Positions 57,985 through 64,000 of a DNA stretch of 64,000 nucleotides are shown here, piece after piece (position 1 is the first letter of the stretch; each line of letters opens with the position of its first letter). Source of the DNA: Micropterix aruncella (taxonomy: Eukaryota > Arthropoda > Insecta > Lepidoptera > Micropterigidae). Location of the stretch: the NCBI GenBank assembly GCA_944548615.1, contig OX155963.1, positions 16,954,075 to 17,018,074 of the forward strand. The letters run 5' to 3'. The translations under genes and the position numbers were made by a program. The notes beneath the pieces were generated by a model. That model had not been told where the DNA came from, ran no database searches, and saw only the letters and a program-made list of their open reading frames with translations.

Positions 57985-58401
57985 TACCTTCTTCAGTGTA
58001 GCGCGTATCGTTGCTGAAAGATGCTGAAGTGAAAATTCAGGCTCGCTGAATTTTCAAGTTGCCGCCGATCGATGCGGGTGCAAGGCTGCGCTACGAAGGT
58101 GGCTGCTCACGGCTCGCTTCCTAGTCACTGGACGCACCGCTCGACTCTGAGGAAATACTAGGTACTGGCCGACGACAGTGTAAATAAAGCGAAGTCCGCA
58201 AGCGCCGCGGTGCCGAAGCTCGAGAGGGAACGAGACGAGAGACGCGTGCGACGAGCGCGGCGATACACTGTATCCACGCCGGTATCGACTGCGTTGACGG
58301 CGTCGCGACGCCACGGTGGCACCGCATCGACGCCAAGTCGACTCGGAAAGTCGATTTCGTAGCGACTTTTCTGTTCGCGCAGCCCGACTAGCCACAGCCA
58401 C
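57985..58401 (-). other. Putative noncoding first exon of a host gene
   Basis: A GC-rich block in AT-rich DNA, read on the minus strand. It ends CTGAAGAAG just before GTAAGCATGC, a strong donor at about 57984. Two overlapping open frames exist but neither has domain character, so it is probably 5' UTR and promoter DNA. CGCGAC- and GTCGAC-rich content is typical of insect promoters with CpGs. It could belong with the terminal exon at 38.1 kb. Confidence 0.45.
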
Positions 58402-58564
58402 GGATCTTAGATTTTTCCGAGCCCGGGCAGAAACTTGATATTAGCACCATCTCCTCTGTGACAATTAATTATTGATTTTATATCATCAATGATCATTGAT
58501 GATTAACATAATCAATGATTGATAATCATAGTCATTATTGTATATTATTATAAACTTTTTTTTT
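58402..58564. other. Spacer with ATCAATGAT repeats
   Basis: Several ATCAATGATCATTGAT-type short palindromes at 58.48-58.53 kb. Confidence 0.5.
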
Positions 58565-59282
58565 AGACATTTATTGATTAATATTATGCCCAAGTGAAAA
58601 CTTTAGTTCTTCTTTAAATATCCTCCTGCAAGCTCCAAACACTTTTGCTAACGATTTGGAAACTGCAGTACTCCTCTCTTATAGAAAGATTGAGGTTGAG
58701 TTGTGAGCCATTTGCGCAAGTGCTCCTCGACTTCTTCATTGCTTGCAAATGGTTTTGCTCCCAAATGATTCCTTCAAGGGTGCGAACAAAAAATAGTCAC
58801 AGGGGAACTGTAAGTAGGGTGTTCGAGGGTTTTCCATCTGACTTCCGGTCGAAAATTTCGATTTCCTTTCTGATTTCCGGTCAACAACCTCGGAACCCAT
58901 CGGGCACTAATGTTACTGAAGCCAAGAAGATCAGTGAATATGGATAAACACTCCTATAGCTGATACCCACTTCTGATGAGATTTATTCAACAGGTAACCG
59001 ACGATCACGTTCAATAAGCTCTTTAATCATGTCCGCTCATCAATAAGGTATGTCCTTCGTTTTCGACACGTTCTCACCCACCCTTAAGTTCTCTGGCCTA
59101 CGTATACACACGATTCTGAGACAACGTACTCTCTCCAAACTGCTCCTTCAATCGACAAAAAATTTCCGATAGTTTAAAGCCCTTATTGGTTAAAAACTTT
59201 ATGATATTGCGTTGTGCAAGAGACGAATGTACCTCTTGCTTTGTCATGGCTGTAATAAATACAGAACCAAGCGCACTCGCTA
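58565..59282 (-). pseudogene. mariner transposase relic, catalytic core deleted
   Basis: Minus strand N-terminal end: MTKQEVHSS, then IIKFLTNKGFKLSEIFCRLK, EQFGESTLSQNRVYT, a paired helix-turn-helix. Then SARWVPRLLTGNQKGN, next RWKTLEHPTYS, then AKPFASNEEVEEHLRKWLTT and FYKRGVLQFPNR to a stop. The block between QKGN and RW, which holds the first two catalytic aspartates, is missing. So DNA-binding and C-terminal parts remain without catalysis. Several stops. Confidence 0.8.
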
Positions 59283-59365
59283 GGTGGTTACGGCCTGGTT
59301 AGGCAGATTTTGCAATCAAAACAATTGTAATGTAAAAAAAATAATGAATAAATGAATATCATTAT
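59283..59365 (+). mobile_element. LINE 3' UTR end
   Basis: GGTTACGGCCTGGTTAGGCAG, TTTTGCAAT..AAACAATTGTAA and AATGAATAAATGAAT match the 3' UTR at 63.36-63.41 kb (GGGCTATGGCCTAGTTAGG). Confidence 0.55.
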
Positions 59366-59449
59366 TATTAATTTTTGGTATTATTACAAATATATGTATG
59401 TAATATTGTATTATGCACTACATTAGTACACACTGAAGTACAATTGAAG

Positions 59450-59662
59450 TGTGAAATCGAAGACTATCGCGGTTGTTTGACATTATAAATAAGATAAAAA
59501 CGAATTAACCGCGTAAAGTTTGTAGCCCCGACGTTTCGGGGATGTTGCAAACGCCGTTGTCCAAGGTAAACTGTCTACCCTGGACAACTGTGGTTGGAAC
59601 ATCGGGTGCTACAAAATTTACGCGGTAGGTAAATTCATTTTTATCTTATTTGTAATTGAAGT
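59450..59662. mobile_element. Foldback family T, copy 2 (complete)
   Basis: Arms ATAAATAAGATAAAAACGAATT..ACCGCGTAAA and inverse flank a core with CCGACGTTTCGG. A central hairpin GTTGTCCA..TGGACAAC lies at about 59560-59590. The flank TTGAAGTGTG recurs at both outer sides. No coding. Confidence 0.75.
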
Positions 59663-59870
59663 GTGTTTTCTGTTTTCCGCGCACTTCTAACTTTCTTTAT
59701 CTTGTCACTGCTCTTGCTTATGAATTGTAGCACTTGAACACGACTAGCTCTATATTCTTTAGCGAGACTAACTAACGCTTCACCCTTTTCAAGTCGTTTC
59801 AAAATCTTGTTTTTATTCACAAGAGATAGTGTTTTATGTATACGAGTAAGTACGCCTGTATAAAAATGCC
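59663..59870 (-). pseudogene. Tigger/pogo transposase N-terminal remnant
   Basis: Minus strand: HKTLSLVNKNKILKRLEKGE, ALVSLAKEYRASRVQ, then SDKIKKVRSA. This matches the first helix-turn-helix of pogo/Tigger/jerky transposases (L.L..K..IL..LE.GE....LA.EYG.S.....I......KI). The DDE domain is absent. Confidence 0.7.
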
Positions 59871-59939
59871 GGATTACGGGCATACTTACGTGGCCACATT
59901 ACTAAAAATGTACAGACAGAGGGTCTGCTTCACAGAACA

Positions 59940-60596
59940 GGGATCTAATGGGCTCTATTGCAGTTTGGCCACTGGACCTATTTGTTCAGTGTCGGTCAAA
60001 TTCACGGGTCAACACCCGTCCGGCAGCCTCCAAGTAGAAGTGCGAGCCAGGGTAGGACTCTGGCCTGCGGTCCAGTTTCCCTAGGAGTCAACCTTCGGGC
60101 GCTCCTGGACGGTTTGCGCACCGAGCGGTGTCAGTCAATCGATTGTGTTTTCCGACTGATAGTCGGCGGAGTCTTGAAACAGTACTGTTTCCTATAGAGC
60201 GGGGTAGTTGATAATCTTACGGCAACTGCTCTTGAAACGACCAATCAGCTACCCGATACCGGGTGAACAGCCGGGCAAAAGATGCCGTGGTCCGCGATAG
60301 ATTCGATAGACACCGTGTCACCGCTACGTAAGGGAGAGGACCGCGCAAGCGACCTCGAACCTGTAACCAGTCGGAGGACTGGAGTAATCTGAATGCAACT
60401 GGTAGTAAGGGCACGAGTGTCGGCCCGCTGGATGATTAACCTGGTTATCTCGCGGTAAGGCGTTGGCCTCTTACGGGCGTGTGGCGTAACTAGACGGTGG
60501 ACTGTTTCGTCCTAAGTCTTCTGAGGTCACCTCTATCTAATATTGTTAAAACTTCCTGAGATGACGGGTTTCTCCGTTGTACTCGACAGGTCTAAT
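59940..60596 (+). mobile_element. Z element copy 13 (in repeat U copy 2)
   Basis: 657 bp flanked by TGCTTCACAGAACA (59926-59939 and 60597-60610). Starts GGGATCTAATGGGCTC and has GTGTCGGTCAAATTCACGG. Near its end is GATGACGGGTTTCTCCGTTG. The host repeat continues on both sides, so the empty site can be read. Confidence 0.9.
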
Positions 60597-60610
60597 TGCT
60601 TCACAGAACA

Positions 60611-61570
60611 ATTTATGCCAGTTGAGTTTTTAGACATTCCCAAACAAAGATCATTGAATGCTGAAGAGATATATTTTTCAGAAAAGAAATCAATTACCAA
60701 ATATTTTTTATGCCGTTTTAGAGCTAAACGCAAATATAAAAAAAAGCTAATCCCAATAGTTAAACTTCATGAAATAGTTTTTTTTATTTTTTCTAATGTT
60801 GATGTATTTTCTGGTATATTTGCATTCTTTTGTATATTTCTTTATCTTAAGATATATTTTCGTGAATATTAGATATATGCTTAGTATATTTGTTTGCATG
60901 ATTTAGTGTTTTGAAGCAGTTCCACTAAAATGTGACAGATGGCTGTTTTCTTTAAAATACCTTTTTTTTAAATAACTTTAATTTAAATTAAAGGACATAG
61001 CTTAAGTACTTATAAGTGATAGCTACCAATGTAATTATATTATATATACTCCGACACACCCTCCTATTACTCTGCGGTTGTATGGAATCTGTTGGGAATG
61101 GCATTGCGATCGAGATCAATTGGAGTATTTAAGGACCACTATAAGAGTTTACTATTGTTTTTTCGTTTGTTTATAAACTTCTATTGTGATTATTTCATGT
61201 TAAATATTTTGATTTTGTTTTTTGGATTTAGTTGATTGTGAATATTTAGATATTTTTTTTTGATTTTTCTGATTTTGGTTATTTTATTTTAATTTCATAA
61301 AATTGTGGTTTCCTGTATATACTAATAATAGTTGTGTCCTGAAAACCAGTATTAGTGATATTCTGAGGTTACCCCTAATTTGCAACGTTTGTAGTTATAT
61401 TACATATTCTTTGTCCATTCACAGTTTTAATTTTTGCGTAATAACAGTTGCGAATAAATATTTTTCAATTTTATTAGGTACTACTTCTTATTCTTATACA
61501 AGATTTTTTTCAGGCCTCGGATTGTCTCGGTTTCTGCCAACCCTCTTGCAACTAAAAATTATATTCAGAA
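60611..61570 (+). repeat. Repeat U copy 2
   Basis: Longer version of the repeat at 4.8-5.8 kb, without the MITE. An open frame ends SNVDVFSGIFAFFCIFLYLK then IYFREY, hydrophobic near its end, but I recognise no domain and the DNA similarity between the copies is not frame-specific. Nature unknown. Confidence 0.5.
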
Positions 61571-61584
61571 CTTTATTTTGAAAT

Positions 61585-61735
61585 TTATTTCGTTATATAT
61601 AAGATAAAAAAACGAATCTGCCGCGTGAATTTTGTAGTACCCGACGTTTCACGCAGTAATTTCGTTTTTTATCTTATTTGTAATGTCAAACAACCGCGGA
61701 GACTATTCTCCGATTTCATATTGGTTTCGTTGTTT
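61585..61735. mobile_element. Foldback family T, copy 3
   Basis: TATATAAGATAAAAAAACGAAT..CCGCGTGAATTTTGTAG with CCCGACGTTTCACGC, then the inverse arm TTATCTTATTTGTAATGTCAA. It lacks the central hairpin. Confidence 0.7.
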
Positions 61736-61799
61736 ACAATCACTATATTCTGATTGTCGGAATTTTTATATTTCCGACTTTAGTCGATTTCGTCAAGTC

Positions 61800-62170
61800 G
61801 TGCCTAAAAGGCAAAGTGTACAGCCGCCTTTAGGCCGCGACCCATTTTGCATCTCTCTCCTCCGCTCCGGCGTTTGAGCAGCGCCTCTCGCTCTAGCCAA
61901 TGACACTGCCGCAGTACAAATGAAGAGATTAACATTACGTCAAAGTATTCGAAGGAACGTCTGCTCGGCGGCGTCTTCGGCGACGAAAATAAAAGGAAAA
62001 ATGGTCAAAATGAGACCATTTTTGCGTCCGGAATATGTGGAAATTGGGCGGCCGCGCGGCGGGCGCGTGCGCGACGCGGCGCCGGAAGCTTTGAGGAGTC
62101 GCGGCGCGTCACTGACCGGAAGCTTCAGCCTGACACCGAGACCAGAGGCTGTCGGTTTTGAGTAGATCCT
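61800..62170 (+). other. GC-rich block with an 81-codon open frame
   Basis: Frame 61920-62165 starts MKRLTLRQSIRRNVCSA and ends EAVGFE. Very basic, with RPRGGRVRDAAPEALRSR. A hairpin AAAAATGGTC..GACCATTTTT sits in the middle. CCAAT and GCCGCAG near 61.90 kb hint at promoter DNA. I do not recognise the protein. Confidence 0.3.
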
Positions 62171-62468
62171 CTCAAAAGTACTCTAGGGGAGAGATACGAT
62201 CAGTAATGGTCCTTAAAAATGGCGTTGCCGTTCTACAAAATAAAATGTAGTACCAAAACAATATGATAAAATGCAGACCAAAAAAATATGGATATATTCT
62301 AAATCCACTTATGGCAGCGCAAAACGCGCTTATTCGGGTTATTATATTTTTTCCCCAAAGGTACTACTTCTCAAACGACTCGCACGCAGAGCTATAGTCA
62401 TTATATATAGGCGTTAGACAGAAATATGCAAAATCAGTTCTACTTAACTATGTACTTATAAAGATATA
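62171..62468. other. Spacer
   Basis: Nothing recognised. Confidence 0.4.
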
Positions 62469-62859
62469 CAGGGTGAGTTTTTAACTAGTGACACCTTGAA
62501 GTTGGTGAATCAGTACGAGCAAAAAATCAACTTGTGATAAAAAAATGGGAAAAACACATGAATAATAATTATTTTTTCTTGAAAATGAAAAAAAAATAAG
62601 TTTTGTAAAATAGTATAAAAAGAGTTAGGCGCGTTTCGCCATCTAACTGTAGGTAAAATATCGCGAATATTGTTTATTCGCGATATTTTCCTAACTGCCA
62701 GATGGCGCAGCGCGTTCAACGCTTAGCATTTTTTTTTTATTTATAAGTCAAAATTTGCTAATTTAAAAAAAAAAAACCAAATTTTTTAAATAAAATTTGC
62801 CTGTTTGCTCGTACTGATTTACCCACTTCATAAATGTCACTCATTAAAAACTCACCATG
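62469..62859. mobile_element. MITE X copy 2
   Basis: 391 bp flanked by TA. Ends CAGGGTGAGTTTTTAACTA and inverse of ATTAAAAACTCACCATG. The centre is a palindrome with GCGCGTTTCGCCATCTAACTG and AAAATATCGCGAATA. Same plan as the copy at 13.1 kb. Confidence 0.85.
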
Positions 62860-62867
62860 TACAAGTT

Positions 62868-63003
62868 AAAACCGAGCGTAAAATTGCAATGAGAGGTTCC
62901 ACAGCCTCTAAACACATTTTGCGGCAAACCCGAACTTCTTTTGCCCAGAGACTTGTTGATTTTATAGGACCCAAAATGTATAACAAACGTAAAGAATCTT
63001 AAA
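62868..63003 (+). pseudogene. LINE ORF2 C-terminal scrap
   Basis: LRQTRTSFAQRLVDFIGPKM then YNKRKES and stop, parallel to PRTRTTFGQRHFNFVAPRMY in the 14-18 kb LINE. Confidence 0.6.
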
Positions 63004-63415
63004 AAACATGAAGAAATAAAAAGAAAACTAAATTTAAATTAAAAATTATGGAACTTTTACTTCAACTTGGGAAAAATGAGGTGAAAAACATAATGAGTTA
63101 TATTTTAAAATAAACTTCTTTATATTATTATTGTCATACATTTTATATTATTATTATTTATTTATGTGTCCTACAAAGATCATCCTCCGAAATTTTGTAT
63201 TAATTTTAATTCTATGGTCATGCTATTTCGATATTTTAAAATATAATTATTTTGAATTTTGTTTCAATGACCTGTTTTATTTATTTCTTTATTTTTTCTG
63301 TTTTATTTTGATTCTATACTATCGCACATGTAAACAAATCATCGTCATATATGGAGCCTATCTAGGTACGGGCTATGGCCTAGTTAGGAAGATTCTGCAA
63401 TGATAACAATTTAAA
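63004..63415 (+). mobile_element. LINE 3' UTR
   Basis: AT-rich UTR ending GGGCTATGGCCTAGTTAGG and GATTCTGCAATGATAACAAT, the motif set also at 59.29 and, in part, 18.07 kb. Confidence 0.55.
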
Positions 63416-63714
63416 AGTATAGCTCGGTGACTGAGGTCTGTAAAGGATGTCATACCATTGTTAACCCCGGGCATAGTGTGTTGGTTAGCCAACCAAACGG
63501 CCCACAGCCACTCGACTCACCAAGCTATCGGCGATCTGCTAACACATATTGGATGGAGGAAGGAACCACTGGGTGCAGTTTCAAAGTCCTATTGAGATAT
63601 CCAAAGAACAAATTTACTTTATCCGCTACATGATCCGTAATGAAACTTAATGAAAAGAACCTAACTTCAGGCGGCAGTTTGCCGCCTATCCGCAGAACAA
63701 TGGGTTACGATTGA
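63416..63714. other. No gene seen
   Basis: Mixed composition; no recognised frame. Confidence 0.4.
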
Positions 63715-63860
63715 CAGCACTTTAGTCTACCCTGGACAACGGGGGTTGCAACATCGCCGAAACGTCGGGTGCTACAGCCCTCACGTGGTAAATACGTTTT
63801 ATCTTGTTTATTATGTCAATCAACTACGACAGTCTTCGATTTCATATCACTTCCGCCTTC
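63715..63860. mobile_element. Foldback family T, copy 4 (right half)
   Basis: AGTCTACCCTGGACAACGG, ATCGCCGAAACGTCGGGTGC and TATTATGTCAATCAACTACGA match the right half of the T family. The left arm is missing. Confidence 0.7.
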
Positions 63861-64000
63861 GACGATTAACATTTTGCTGCGCAGCACATTAAAATTTGCT
63901 CACTGTGCGCCCAGATTTCAGTGATTGCGTGTGTATTCGTGTTGAACAGTTTGACGAATTTAGATGCAGCGAGTTTGTTCGTTAGTTCGTATTCGTTAAT

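Noticed and set aside
58054..58401. 115-codon Arg-rich protein at 58 kb
   Set aside because: Low-complexity basic frame in GC-rich DNA with a second overlapping frame; a noncoding exon explains the block better.

Overview
This window looks like AT-rich insect nuclear DNA, most likely from a moth or butterfly. It is almost entirely transposable-element sequence. The Lepidoptera call is inference: it rests on a Helitron 5' end of the type I associate with Lepidoptera, an RTE LINE relic, many CR1/Jockey-type LINE tails ending in AATAAA-like repeats, numerous TA-flanked MITEs, and short TTAGG runs. No intact protein-coding host gene, rRNA, tRNA or CRISPR array was recognised. Sequence similarity was judged by eye throughout.

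Layout. 0-2.4 kb: a LINE reverse-transcriptase fragment joined to the 5' part of a Helitron, both on the minus strand. 2.7-6.4 kb: LINE 3' end, Tc1-type relic, an unclassified repeat (U) split by a pogo-like MITE, then a TA microsatellite. 7.5-10.6 kb: a possible host first exon, then an RTE LINE relic split by one copy of an unclassified element (Z). 10.9-13.6 kb: a perfect palindrome, two foldback MITEs, a Z copy, and a MITE nested inside another MITE. 14.0-18.0 kb: the best-preserved LINE, with ORF1 remnant, endonuclease, reverse transcriptase and tail. 18.1-27.3 kb: TA repeat, LINE ends, two Z copies, and an ORF1/endonuclease LINE. 28-35.6 kb: Z copies, LINE and mariner relics, and an LTR-retrotransposon primer-binding site. 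37.9-38.1 kb: a GC-rich terminal coding exon, the best host-gene candidate. 39-43.6 kb: a LINE carrying two Z copies in tandem, then a LINE 3' half. 45-64 kb: more LINE tails, MITEs, Z copies including a Z nested in another Z, a possible host 5' exon near 58 kb, and mariner and Tigger relics.

The most unusual component is family Z: about 13 copies of a GC-richer, roughly 650 bp element in both orientations. It has defined ends, target-site duplications of 10-14 bp, no obvious long terminal inverted repeats and no recognisable protein. Copies interrupt a LINE, an RTE element, repeat U and another Z. Two copies lie in tandem, separated by the duplicated target sequence.

The likeliest host gene is on the minus strand. 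It would combine a GC-rich noncoding exon (about 58.4-57.98 kb, splice donor visible) with a terminal exon (38.12-37.92 kb) carrying an acceptor, a 65-codon open frame, a stop and AATAAA 30 nt further on. Linking the two is inference.
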